Source: Lentzea indica
Lineage (GTDB): Bacteria > Actinomycetota > Actinomycetes > Mycobacteriales > Pseudonocardiaceae
Reading direction: 5' to 3'
Assembly (NCBI RefSeq): GCF_012184385.1
Contig: NZ_VSRL01000019.1
Coordinates: forward strand, 1 to 64,000
Length of the DNA: 64,000 nucleotides
Shown here in pieces: positions 48,295 to 57,025 of this stretch (position 1 is its first letter; each line of letters begins with the position of its first letter). Below the pieces are notes generated by a model. The model saw nothing but the letters and a program-made list of their open reading frames with translations. It had not been told where the DNA came from and did no database searches. The position numbers were made by a program, and so were the translations under genes.

Positions 48295-51200
48295 CTAAGC
48301 ACGCCTCCGGGCGTACAGCCGCAGGAGCATCCCCGATCCCGCCAGCAGCAGGCCGATGGCCACCAGGAGCCAGACGTCGCTGCCGGTCACCACGAGCGGC
48401 GGGCTGGTGGGTGGTGCGGACGCCGATGACATTTCGGTACCCGCCGAGTCGGGACGGGTCACGACGGGCGGGCCTCCTCCGGGCAGCGTGTATGTCGCGG
48501 TGGCCGTGTTGACGACTGCCTGCGTCAGTCCCGCGGTCGCGCAGTGCACGGTCTTCTCGGCACCAGAGGGCAGAGCGAAGGCGTTCGCGGCGCAGCCGGG
48601 CTCGACCGAGTCCTGCACCGTCACCTCGCCGAGGTCGACCTCACCGGTGTTGACGACGGTGACACGCCAGTGAGCAGTCCCGCCACTGTGGATGGTCACC
48701 GTCTCGCCCCAGCTGTCGCAGGCGGCCGCGTCGCCGGTCAGGCAGACCTCTTTGCGCACGTTCAGGTCGGCCACCCGCACCGACGCATCGTCGGGTGGAG
48801 TGGCGAGCGGTGGAGTGGCGGCTGGCGCGCCGGGTGGCACGTACCGTCCGGTCACGGTGTTCGTCATCCCTGAGGTGACGTTGGTCGTCGAGCAGGTGAA
48901 CGACGCGGACACGCCGGCAGCGAGGTCGATGCCGTCGATCGAGCACGACGGCTCGACACCGTCGTGGAGCGCGATCCCGGTGAGGTCGACTTCGCCGGCG
49001 TTCGTCACCGTGATCCGCCAGCGCGCCGTGCCGCCCCGCTCGACGACGTGGTCGTCAGCCCACGGCCCCTTGCCCGTCTCCGCGCACTCCTCCGGCACCG
49101 CTGACTGACAGATGTCCTTGCGCACCAAGAGGTCGGATACCATCGCGGTCGCGTCGGCCGGAGCGGTGATGGTCGGTGCGGTGTCCGGTGGTGACCCCGG
49201 CGGCACGTACTGCGCGGTCACCGCGTTGGTCGTGTTCTTCGTGAGGTTCGTGGTCGAGCAGTGGATCGTCTTCGACGCGTTCGCGGCGAGGTCGAACGGC
49301 TCCGTGGCACACGATGCCTCGGAGGGGTCGTTCAGCACGATGCCGGTCAGGTCGACGTCGCCGGTGTTGGTCACGGTGATCCGCCAGCGCGCCGTCGCGC
49401 CCCTCGGCACGGTCGCCGAGTACACCCACGGGCCCGTATCGCACTCCGCCGCGGTCAGCGCGGCGCAGATCTCCTTCTCCACATGGAGATCCGCGATGCT
49501 CACCTCCGCGACGGCTTCCGTGGTCACTTCCTCCGGCCAGCCCATCATTCCGAACGACGCCGTGGCCTCGTTCTGCACACTTTCGGTCACGTTGGCGGTC
49601 GAACAGTAGAACGAGGCCGACGCACCCGCGGCCAGATCGAACTCCGCGTCGCAGCCCGGCTCGGTCTTGTCGGTCAGGGTGATACCGCTGAGGTCGACGT
49701 CACCGGTGTTGGTGGCGGTGATCCGCCAGTACACCGACGAGCCGCTCGGAATGTTCGCGACGACCCCCCACGGTCCCGGACCTCCTGGGCCGCAGTGGGT
49801 TTCGCTGGATGCCGCGCAGACTTCCTTCACCAGCGTCAGGCCGTACACGTTCGCGGTCGCGCCGTCCGGCGGCGTCACCACCGGTTCGGTGCCCGGCGGA
49901 GCACCCGGTGGCGTGTACTGCGCGGTCACCGTGTTGGTCGTGTTCTTCGTGAGGTTCGTGGTCGAGCAGTGGATCGTCTTCGACGCGTTCGCGGCGAGGT
50001 CGAACGGCTCCGTGGCACACGATGCCTCGGAGGGGTCGTTCAGCACGATGCCGGTCAGGTCGACGTCGCCGGTGTTGGTCACGGTGATCCGCCACTGCGC
50101 GGTCGAACCCGTCAGCAGGCTCGCCGTGTCGCTCCACGGACCGTCGTCGCAGTCCGTTTCGGTGCAGATTTCTTTGGCCACAGCCAGGTTCGTCACGATG
50201 ACCGCCGCCGAGTCGGGTTCGGTCGTCGTCGAAGCCCCGGATCCCGGTGGCGCGTACTGCGCGGCGACGGTGTTCGTCAGGCCCGCCGTCACGTTGGCCG
50301 TCGAGCAGTAGAGAGTCTTCGTCGCCCCCACTGCCAGGTTGAACGCGGCTTGTTCGCAGGTCGGCTCGTCCTCGTCGGTCACGGTGATGTCGGTGAGGTC
50401 GACCTCACCGCTGTTGGTCACGGTGATACGCCAGTGTGCGGTCGATCCGCTGGGCAGGTTCGCCGTCTCAGCCCACGGACCGATGGTGCCCGAGCAGTCC
50501 ACAGTGGTCAGTGATGTGCAGACTTCCTTCGCCACGGCCAGATTCGTCACGTTCACCACCGCCGAGTCCGGTGACGTGGTCAGCAGGCTTCCGCCCGGCG
50601 GCTTGAACGTGGCTGTCACGGTGTTGGTGACGCTCTCCGTCACGTTCGTCGTCGAGCAGTAGAACGACTTCGACTCGCCCGCGGACACGTCGAAGGACCC
50701 TGCAGCCGCCGCGCAGCCCGGCTCGGCGGCGTCGTTCAGCACGATGCCGGTCAGGTCGACGTCGCCGGTGTTGGTCACGGTGATCCGCCAGCGTGCGGTG
50801 AAACCGCTCGGGATGTTGGCCGTCTCCACCCACGGCCCGCCTGAGGCGCAGTCCTCCGCGGTGCGCGAGGAGCAGACTTCCTTGGCCAGCACGAGGCCGA
50901 AGACGGTCGCTGTCGCGTCGTCCGGAGCGCTCACGATCGGCGTGGTGCCCGCGGGAGCACCTGGCGGCACATACTGTGCGGTCGCGGTGTTCGTCTTGTT
51001 CGTGGTGAGGTCCGCGGTTGAGCAGTAGAACGACGTCGACGCGCTCGCGGCGAGGTTGAACGGTGCTGCGACGCACGATGCCTCGGCGGGGTCGTTCAGC
51101 GTGATCGCGGTCAGGTCGGCTTCGCCGGTGTTGGTCACCGTGATCCGCCAATACGCGGTGGAGCCGGTCGGCATCGTCGAGGTGTCCGCCCACGGACCGG

Positions 51201-53859
51201 CACCACCAGGGCCGCAGTCCGTGCCGGTGCAGATCTCCTTGGCCACGGCCAGGTTCGTCACCCGCACCGACGCGGAGCTGGGCGCTGTGGTCGTCTCAGC
51301 CCCGCCCGGCGGGGTGAACGTCGCAGTCGCTGTGTTCGTCCGGCCCGCCGTCACGTTGGCCGTCGAGCAGTAGAAGGACGCTGACGCTCCCGCGGCCAGG
51401 TTGAACGGTGCTGCGACGCACGATGCCTCGGTGGGGTCGTTCAGCGCGATGCCGGTCAAGTCGACGTCACCGGTGTTGGTGGCGGTGATCCGCCAGCGTG
51501 CGGTCGCGCCGCTCGGCAGGTTCGCCGTCTCCACCCAGGGGCCGCCCGAGGCGCAGTCCGCCGCGTTCAGCGAGGCGCAAACCTCCTTCGTCAGGGCCAG
51601 GCCGTAGACGTTCACGGTCGCGCCGTCCGGCGCCGTCACCACCGGCAGGGTGCCCGGCGCCGCGGCCGGCGGCACGTACTGCGCGGTCACCGTGTTCGTC
51701 TTGTTCGCCGCGACGTTCGCGGTCGAGCAGTAGAACGCCAACGTCGCATCCACCGCCAGGTCGAACGATCCCGCGGCGGTCACGCAGGACGCCTCACCGC
51801 TGTCGTTCAGCGTGATCGCGGTCAGGTCGGCTTCGCCGGTGTTGGTCACCGTGATCCGCCAATACGCGGTGGAGCCGGTCGGGAGGGTACGGTTCTCCTG
51901 CCACGGCCCGATTCCTCCTGTGCCGCAGTCGGCGGGTTGAGCCGACCCGCACACGTCCTTGGCGACGGTCAGGCCGGACACCCGCACGCGCGCGTCGTCC
52001 GGCGGGGTCACGACGGCCGGCGTGCCCGCCGGGGAGCCCGGCGGCACGTACTGCGCGGTGACGGTGTTCGTGCTGCCCGCGGCCACGTTCGTGGTCGAGC
52101 AGTAGAACGAGGCGGATGTGCCGGCGGCCAGGGAGAACGTTCCCGCCGCGGTGGCGCAACCGGGCTGGGCCGCGTCGTTGATCGTGACACCGGTGAGCTC
52201 GACACTGCCGGTGTTCGTCACCGTGATCTTCCAGCGGGCAGTGGTGTCCGCCGGGATCGTCGCGAGCTCTGCCCACGGCCCTGCCCCGCCCGCTCCGCAG
52301 TCCGCCGCGACGAGCGAGGAGCAGACCTGCTTGGCGATCGTGAGCGCGTGCACGTCCGCGCGGGCGGTGTCCGGTGCGGTGTCGATCGGTGTCGTGCCCG
52401 CTGGTGAGCCGGGGGGTACGAAGCGAGCCGTCACGCTGTTCACGAGCGCCGCGGTGAGGTTCGGTGAGTTGCAGTGGAAAGTCGCTGTCTGGCCCGCGAG
52501 CACCGCGAACGTCCCCGCCGCGGTCGCGCACGCCGGTGTCGCCGGGTCGTTCAGCGTCGCGCCGGGAATGTCCACAGTGGTCGGATTGGTCACACGGATG
52601 CGCCAGTACGCCGTGCTTGCCGCGGACATCAGGGTGTTCTCCGCCCACGGGCCGGCGCCGCCGGGGCCGCAGTCCACCGGTGCGCTGGAGGCGCACACCT
52701 CCTTGACCACGTTCAGAGTGGGCAGCGGAACGGAGAACGCGACCTGCTGGGCGAGGTAGGAGTCGCCGGTGGTGTTGAACTCAAGGTTGAGATCGGTCGC
52801 TCCAACGGGAAGCGTGCCTGGCGGCAGCGTGAAGTCCTTGGCGTCGACGGAGAAGTTGTTCGGGGTGTTGGGATTGACCTGTCCATCGGCGCTGTCGACG
52901 AAGAAGTTCCCCGTGCCGGTGCCGGACGGCTCGGCGACCGCGATCCCGTTGACGAGGAACTGGTCACCGGAGATGCCCCAGTCGCCCTCGTAGGCCGTGA
53001 CACCGGCGCGCAGCGGGCCACCGGGGTACCGGAAGCCGGTGATCGGCACCGTGGTCGGGGGTTGCAGGCTGTCCTGGCGGACGTGCCCGTCGTAGACGAA
53101 GACCTCGCGCGGCACCGGCGCATAGGTCGGCTCCGGTTGCGGGTACTTGTAGACGAGGGTCAGTGACCAGCCGCCGAAGCAGTTGTACCCCTGTGGCGTC
53201 CAGACGTTGCCGACCGTCATGGTGAGCGGAGATCCCGTAGCGGCGGCGGAGAACAGGGACGTGATGTTGGCCGACGCGCTGTAGTACTGGGCCTCCGTCG
53301 GTTCGGCAGGCGGCTCGTTGACGAACGTCTGGGCGGCTACGGAGACGGCTGCACCGCTGCCCACCCGGATGCTCACGGGCTGCGTCTGCGGCGCCCCGGG
53401 AGGGGTGATCGCGAGCTGGCCCGCGACGAGGGCGTTGCCGCTGCACAGCGGCGAGATGACCAAGCCGTCCCAATCGGTGTAGAGGCCGGTGTTGCCCGCC
53501 CAGTAGAGGCGGGCGTAGTCGATCGTCGCGCCGGGCGGAATGGTGAGGCTCGCCGAGCTGGAGTTGAACGTCGCCGCGCTCGTGTCGACATCGGCCCACG
53601 CCATCTGGTACTCGTCGTTGACGGCGTTGGGATCTGTCCGGCTGGCGCCGTCCGCGCACACTGCCGGGGTGAACGGCGACGGCGCAGCTGGGCACCTCGT
53701 CACCGTGTTGCCGATGATGTTGAAGTCGCCGTAGACGACCTTGTTGTACACCTGGGTGAACGGGGTGATGACATCGGCCGCGGCCGAGCCGGCCGCCGCG
53801 GTCGCCGAGCCCGCACCCAGGACGAGGACGATGAGCAGGCGTGTCATGGACCGAAGCAT
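48295..53859 (-). CDS. Giant Cys-rich DUF11-like repeat surface protein (1854 aa)
   Basis: The ATG at 53859 is preceded by AGGGGAG and gives a normal signal peptide (RSMTRLLIVLVLGAGSATAAAGSAAA). Residues 35-380 form a single N-terminal domain seen with such repeat proteins (VYNKVVYGDFNIIGNT, DYARLYWAGN, NCFGGWSLTLVYKYP, REVFVYDGH). Then follow twelve repeats of about 118 aa, each built on KEVC...DCG..GPW...WRITVTNTGDVDLTGI...C....FYCST..TNTVTAQY with four conserved Cys, probably two disulfides per repeat. The C-terminus is LVVTG, one transmembrane helix and ARRRA. This is close to the LAxTG/LPxTG sorting layout but with a non-standard motif. It should be an extracellular, wall- or membrane-anchored rod. 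Its position between the two copies of the A/B module suggests joint function. Confidence 0.88.
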   Translation of the reverse strand: MLRSMTRLLIVLVLGAGSATAAAGSAAADVITPFTQVYNKVVYGDFNIIGNTVTRCPAAPSPFTPAVCADGASRTDPNAVNDEYQMAWADVDTSAATFNSSSASLTIPPGATIDYARLYWAGNTGLYTDWDGLVISPLCSGNALVAGQLAITPPGAPQTQPVSIRVGSGAAVSVAAQTFVNEPPAEPTEAQYYSASANITSLFSAAATGSPLTMTVGNVWTPQGYNCFGGWSLTLVYKYPQPEPTYAPVPREVFVYDGHVRQDSLQPPTTVPITGFRYPGGPLRAGVTAYEGDWGISGDQFLVNGIAVAEPSGTGTGNFFVDSADGQVNPNTPNNFSVDAKDFTLPPGTLPVGATDLNLEFNTTGDSYLAQQVAFSVPLPTLNVVKEVCASSAPVDCGPGGAGPWAENTLMSAASTAYWRIRVTNPTTVDIPGATLNDPATPACATAAGTFAVLAGQTATFHCNSPNLTAALVNSVTARFVPPGSPAGTTPIDTAPDTARADVHALTIAKQVCSSLVAADCGAGGAGPWAELATIPADTTARWKITVTNTGSVELTGVTINDAAQPGCATAAGTFSLAAGTSASFYCSTTNVAAGSTNTVTAQYVPPGSPAGTPAVVTPPDDARVRVSGLTVAKDVCGSAQPADCGTGGIGPWQENRTLPTGSTAYWRITVTNTGEADLTAITLNDSGEASCVTAAGSFDLAVDATLAFYCSTANVAANKTNTVTAQYVPPAAAPGTLPVVTAPDGATVNVYGLALTKEVCASLNAADCASGGPWVETANLPSGATARWRITATNTGDVDLTGIALNDPTEASCVAAPFNLAAGASASFYCSTANVTAGRTNTATATFTPPGGAETTTAPSSASVRVTNLAVAKEICTGTDCGPGGAGPWADTSTMPTGSTAYWRITVTNTGEADLTAITLNDPAEASCVAAPFNLAASASTSFYCSTADLTTNKTNTATAQYVPPGAPAGTTPIVSAPDDATATVFGLVLAKEVCSSRTAEDCASGGPWVETANIPSGFTARWRITVTNTGDVDLTGIVLNDAAEPGCAAAAGSFDVSAGESKSFYCSTTNVTESVTNTVTATFKPPGGSLLTTSPDSAVVNVTNLAVAKEVCTSLTTVDCSGTIGPWAETANLPSGSTAHWRITVTNSGEVDLTDITVTDEDEPTCEQAAFNLAVGATKTLYCSTANVTAGLTNTVAAQYAPPGSGASTTTEPDSAAVIVTNLAVAKEICTETDCDDGPWSDTASLLTGSTAQWRITVTNTGDVDLTGIVLNDPSEASCATEPFDLAANASKTIHCSTTNLTKNTTNTVTAQYTPPGAPPGTEPVVTPPDGATANVYGLTLVKEVCAASSETHCGPGGPGPWGVVANIPSGSSVYWRITATNTGDVDLSGITLTDKTEPGCDAEFDLAAGASASFYCSTANVTESVQNEATASFGMMGWPEEVTTEAVAEVSIADLHVEKEICAALTAAECDTGPWVYSATVPRGATARWRITVTNTGDVDLTGIVLNDPSEASCATEPFDLAANASKTIHCSTTNLTKNTTNAVTAQYVPPGSPPDTAPTITAPADATAMVSDLLVRKDICQSAVPEECAETGKGPWADDHVVERGGTARWRITVTNAGEVDLTGIALHDGVEPSCSIDGIDLAAGVSASFTCSTTNVTSGMTNTVTGRYVPPGAPAATPPLATPPDDASVRVADLNVRKEVCLTGDAAACDSWGETVTIHSGGTAHWRVTVVNTGEVDLGEVTVQDSVEPGCAANAFALPSGAEKTVHCATAGLTQAVVNTATATYTLPGGGPPVVTRPDSAGTEMSSASAPPTSPPLVVTGSDVWLLVAIGLLLAGSGMLLRLYARRRA
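48450..52722 (-). repeat. Twelve tandem 350-bp coding repeats
   Basis: The twelve protein repeats translate into direct DNA repeats of about 345-375 bp. They are diverged except for one pair, which makes the array an obvious place for unequal recombination or assembly collapse. The most conserved part encodes WRITVTNTG. Confidence 0.85.
49207..50094. repeat. Pair of near-identical 180-bp segments
   Basis: Bases 49207-49386 and 49915-50094 are identical except for one C/T difference and are offset by exactly 708 bp, two repeat units. They encode the WRITVTNTGDVDLTGIVLNDP-to-TNLTKNTTN part of repeats 8 and 10. All other repeat pairs differ far more, so this points to a recent gene-conversion or duplication event. 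Confidence 0.85.
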
Positions 53860-54256
53860 GCGGAACTCCCCTGTGCGCGCATGTCCCGCCTCCGGTTCCG
53901 CCGACCCGGCGGTCGTGTGGACTCGCACACAGGTACAGACCTGAGAACGATCAGCGGATTACGGCGGCGGAAGTCACCGCAACAGGTGAACTCTTCGTGG
54001 GCAGGCCGTCGGCTCGGCGAACCTGTTACGGCTCAAGGCGCTTTCCCGTCAGTGGTGGCAGATGCCGCGGCCGGCACCACTGCCGTGACTGGAACACCTC
54101 ACTCCAGCACCGATCTCGCGCGCACCGCTCCCAGTGCTGTGACCGGCAACCTTCGCCGCGTCTTCCGGCGCTCAGCAGGGCGGGATGCGCCCGTTTGACC
54201 GTCGAACGCGGGGCAAGGCCGCCGGTCACGGCATCAAGGCCTGCGTCCGCTGGCAG
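53860..54256. other. Intergenic region between surface-protein gene and module II
   Basis: About 400 bp with no credible gene on either strand. It must contain the promoter of the minus-strand giant surface protein, whose ribosome-binding site AGGGGAG lies at its left edge. I see no convincing hairpin or promoter consensus. Confidence 0.45.
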
Positions 54257-54937
54257 TCAGTTCCTCAGGTCGACCTGCCAGATCTGTTGTTCGGGACGTC
54301 GCAGAATCTCCAGGCCGCCGACCATCCGAACCTTGAGATGTCCTGTCGCACCCGTGGTGACACTGCTCACCTCGCCGACTGGACCGGCTGTGCCGTACAG
54401 GCGGATCTGTTGTCCCGCGGTGAGTGCCGCGATCGGGACGCGTCGCGTGTTGACGGCCCGCGAGGCCGGTCGCCACCTGGCGCCGAGCCTCCAGGCCAGG
54501 TAGCCGATCGGTGGCGCGACGACCGGTACCAGTGGCGCCAACGACGCCAGCGGCACAGCGGCGGAGAACGCGGCCAGCGCCGCCAGGAAGCCCGTGGGGA
54601 TCGGCATGTTCCCGAACTGCACCCAGCCGGTCGTGCGCACCGTGCCGTCGGGGCGAAGGCCGCGCGGCGCGATGCCGTCGGGCAGCCGCACGACCGGAGG
54701 CTCCTCAGGCCGTGCGGCCGGCTCGTCCTCAGTGGACCGGTGGGGCGACATGCCGTCCACCGTGGCGCGGTGTCCGCACGTCGTGCAGACGAGGCACATG
54801 CCGGACGGCACGTCGGCGTCTGGCCACACCCGCAAGGCACCGTGCCCTGCCGGACAGCGGTGGGCGCACGGGCCGCGCTGGAACGTGTGCAGCGCACGGG
54901 CCTCGGCGCCGTCCATGCGGTTGTCGTCGACGCTCAT
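54257..54937 (-). CDS. Module II protein B: zinc-ribbon membrane protein
   Basis: The 226-aa paralogue of the protein at 47134-47817 has CPAGHGALRVWPD and LVCTTCGHR for the zinc-ribbon pair, then LPDGIAPRGLRPDGTVRTTGWVQ. Its hydrophobic hairpin (LAALAAFSAAVPLASLAPLVPVVAPPIGYLAW) and C-terminal domain (ALTAGQQIRLYGTAGPVGEV... QIWQVDLRN) are conserved too. It overlaps the upstream protein A gene by ATGA. The two copies are diverged in the linker but nearly invariant in the metal-binding and C-terminal parts, so those parts carry the function. It is read towards the giant surface-protein gene and could be cotranscribed with it, although 398 bp separate them. Confidence 0.75.
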   Translation of the reverse strand: MSVDDNRMDGAEARALHTFQRGPCAHRCPAGHGALRVWPDADVPSGMCLVCTTCGHRATVDGMSPHRSTEDEPAARPEEPPVVRLPDGIAPRGLRPDGTVRTTGWVQFGNMPIPTGFLAALAAFSAAVPLASLAPLVPVVAPPIGYLAWRLGARWRPASRAVNTRRVPIAALTAGQQIRLYGTAGPVGEVSSVTTGATGHLKVRMVGGLEILRRPEQQIWQVDLRN

Positions 54938-55515
54938 GCGTTCCTCCCGCGGAGTGAGTCACCCTGGATGACCGCGGACGTGTCCGGCTCGCCGGTGAGG
55001 TACGCGCTGGTCTCCTCGGAGACCGGCGACGGAAGTCCACTTGGGATGGATGCATCCGAGGTGTCGTCGTGGCGCGGCGGGAGGTCGGCGGTAGGTGCTG
55101 CAGGGCCTGGCGGCGGCGTCCACGTTTCGCTGCTGGCCGGGATGGTGTCGGCGGCCTCCGACGACCTGCCGGCCTCCGACGACCTGGTGCCTTTCGTGGC
55201 GGAAGCACTCGACCCGGCGGAGTGCGAAGCAGGAGCCGGGGAGTTCGGCGCGATCGGACTTGCCTCGTCGGCAACGGCTAACGGACTGACCGGGGCGAGC
55301 GGCGCCGTCGGGCTCGCGGGACTCACCGGTTCCACAGGAGACACAGGAGCGAGCGCGATGTCCGGCACGTGGTCTGACGCCGGTGGTGTGGACACCGGCA
55401 TCAGCACGATTGGCGCGAGCAGCGTGCCGCCGAGCACGGGCAGCAGGCGGGACCAGTTCGGGATGCTCCACCACATGCGCAGGAATGCCGGTGGCTGATC
55501 GGGTAGCTGAGTCAA
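54934..55515 (-). CDS. Module II protein A: Pro/Ser-rich single-TM protein
   Basis: This is the paralogue of the protein at 46664-47137: TQLPDQPPAFLRMWWSIPNW and LLPVLGGTLLAPIVLMPV match its N-terminus and membrane segment. The outer stalk is longer and rich in Ser, Pro and Ala (APVSPVEPVSPASPTAPLAPVSP...). The TTG at 55515 follows GGAGTGATC, the same ribosome-binding site/start arrangement as in copy I; the GTG two codons earlier is an alternative. The low-complexity stalk explains why only the first 35 residues align well between the copies. Function unknown; a membrane-anchored stalk protein is inferred. Confidence 0.65.
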   Translation of the reverse strand: MTQLPDQPPAFLRMWWSIPNWSRLLPVLGGTLLAPIVLMPVSTPPASDHVPDIALAPVSPVEPVSPASPTAPLAPVSPLAVADEASPIAPNSPAPASHSAGSSASATKGTRSSEAGRSSEAADTIPASSETWTPPPGPAAPTADLPPRHDDTSDASIPSGLPSPVSEETSAYLTGEPDTSAVIQGDSLRGRNA

Positions 55516-55574
55516 GATCACTCCAGAGGGACCGCGGGGCTGTGTTTGCCGCCTGTGAGGTCGATCGTGGAGGG

Positions 55575-55617
55575 CTCAAGCGGTGTTATCAGATCACGAG
55601 ATGATCACTCTCTTGAG
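55575..55617. promoter_or_regulatory. Nested inverted repeat in a divergent promoter region
   Basis: CTCAAG (55575-55580) pairs with CTTGAG (55612-55617), and inside it GATCA (55592-55596) pairs with TGATC (55602-55606). The element lies between module II (minus strand) and the DUF11-like gene (plus strand), where both need promoters. It could be the operator for the LuxR regulator encoded 1.4 kb away; that is a guess from position. Confidence 0.35.
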
Positions 55618-55751
55618 GGAAGTTGATCCATTGTGGACGGGCAAAGGGTCGCACGATCAGGTGAGGACGACCGAGAACCCGCAATCCGAGGCGCCCGATG
55701 CGGTCAGGGGGGAGTTGAGAGTTCGCCGTGCAACGGGTGGAGGCCCGCTCG

Positions 55752-56366
55752 ATGACCGATTCCCGTTCCGTCCCCGTGAGGGGCAGCCGTCGGTGGGTGG
55801 CGTCCGCGATGGCTTTCGTCGCAGCCCTGACGATCACGTTGGCCGCACTCCGCTGGTCGGATCACGACGTGGTCGTGACCGTGGACGACGGGATCGAGGT
55901 GGTCACCGAGAATCTCTCGACCACGTATCGGGTCAGGGTCGCCAACAACACCGACCAGCGGCTCGACCAGCTCGAAGTGACGCTGACGACGCCGTCGCCG
56001 CTCGTGCTGGGACCGGCGGGCAGCGGCCCGGCGCAGGCGCCCACCGAGACGAAGTGGCTCGTCGACGTCGCCGAGGGTGCGACGGCACAGGTCGAGCTGG
56101 GAGTTGTCGTGGGAACGGTTTCCGCCGGGACGGACATCACGGTGATCGCCTGTGCCTCGGCCGCGGGCAGGTCGGTGGCCTGCGGAGCCGACGTCAACCG
56201 CGGGGCGACCGCGGTGAAGGACGAGAGCGGCGCCCCTTTGCTGGTCACGTTGATGATGTGGTGGCAGCTTCTGCTGGCCGCGCCGGTCGCGCTGCTTGTC
56301 GTGTTCGCGGTGTGTCGGCCGCGCAGGCGAGGGAACGAAGCCCGCGGACGGCGTGAGTCGTCGTGA
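55752..56366 (+). CDS. DUF11-like membrane-anchored protein
   Basis: The ATG at 55752 has GGTGGAGG 8 nt upstream, which favours it over the GTG at 55728. The 204-aa protein has an N-terminal hydrophobic segment (WVASAMAFVAALTITLAAL). A single immunoglobulin-like domain of DUF11 type follows (TYRVRVANNTDQRLDQLEVTLTTPSPLVLG... AQVELGVVVG... ITVIACASAAGRSVACGAD), then a C-terminal membrane helix (LMMWWQLLLAAPVALLVVFAV) and a basic tail (RPRRRGNEARGRR). It looks like a small membrane-bound relative of the repeat unit in the giant surface protein. It overlaps the next gene by GTGA. Confidence 0.7.
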   Translation: MTDSRSVPVRGSRRWVASAMAFVAALTITLAALRWSDHDVVVTVDDGIEVVTENLSTTYRVRVANNTDQRLDQLEVTLTTPSPLVLGPAGSGPAQAPTETKWLVDVAEGATAQVELGVVVGTVSAGTDITVIACASAAGRSVACGADVNRGATAVKDESGAPLLVTLMMWWQLLLAAPVALLVVFAVCRPRRRGNEARGRRESS

Positions 56367-56563
56367 TCGGGTGGCGGTTGCTGCGAGCGTGTCTTGTCAC
56401 GCCCCTCCTCTCAACGGCACCTGTGCCCGCGGCGGGAGAGCCTGACAGGGTGACCGGTGAGCAGCTCGACGTGTCGTCCGAGAACGCCGTTGACGCGACA
56501 GGACTGCCATCGCACGACTTCACCTTCACCGTGCGAGGGCCCTCGGGAGTGGTGACCCGGTGA
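56363..56563 (+). CDS. Small secreted protein, possibly truncated
   Basis: This 66-aa frame starts at GTG 56363, coupled to the previous stop. It has a likely signal peptide (GWRLLRACLVTPLLSTAPVPAAG) followed by about 40 residues (SSENAVDATGLPSHDFTFTVRGPSG) that read like the start of a larger domain. The stop at 56561-56563 may be caused by a frameshift, since single-base indels are frequent in this window. No family recognised. Confidence 0.45.
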   Translation: MIGWRLLRACLVTPLLSTAPVPAAGEPDRVTGEQLDVSSENAVDATGLPSHDFTFTVRGPSGVVTR

Positions 56564-57025
56564 CGAGTCGGTGCACCTGGCCGGGGCTCACAGCCGCGGA
56601 GACGGGCGTCCGGCCGGTCGGGGGTCTCCGTCGAGGGCGCCGGTTGTCCGACGGTCGGCTGCCGAGACGGGTTCACCTGGCGGATGGCGGTTCGAGACGG
56701 GCAACGGTTCGCCGCGTACGCCGGCAGCGATCGGCTGGTCGCGGCGGACAGATCGTGCGGTTGCGTGCGCAAGGTGTTGTTCGAGCATCCCGCTGCCGCT
56801 GTCTCCGCGAAGGCGATCCGCTGGGACGGTGCGACGACCGGGGCGCGACCGTCACTGCGGCAGAACCCGGTGATCAGCGGTTGCATGGTTTTGCCTCCAC
56901 ATTTCCGGAGCCACTCGAATGAGCGGATACGCGGCGGTGGCGCGCAGGTGAAGCAAACGCCAGGGCATGCGACCTGTTCGATCGCTTGGCGTTTTCGAAC
57001 CGAACATCGATCAGGGGTTGAACAA
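56564..57025 (+). other. Unresolved 460-bp stretch before the LuxR gene
   Basis: No confident gene. One plus-strand frame (DGFTWRMAVRDGQRFAAYAG, SAKAIRWDGA) reads plausibly and could be the lost remainder of the small secreted protein at 56363. It has no start and no family match that I can see. The ribosome-binding site AGGGG for the LuxR gene is at 57013-57017. Confidence 0.35.

Noticed and set aside
48450-52722. CRISPR-like or intergenic repeat array
   Set aside because: The repeats are about 350 bp, in frame and coding for a conserved Cys-rich domain.
53540-55498. Plus-strand frames opposite the surface protein and module II (for example 54185-55498)
   Set aside because: They are the antisense of well-supported minus-strand genes, with Arg/Gly-rich text and no domain.
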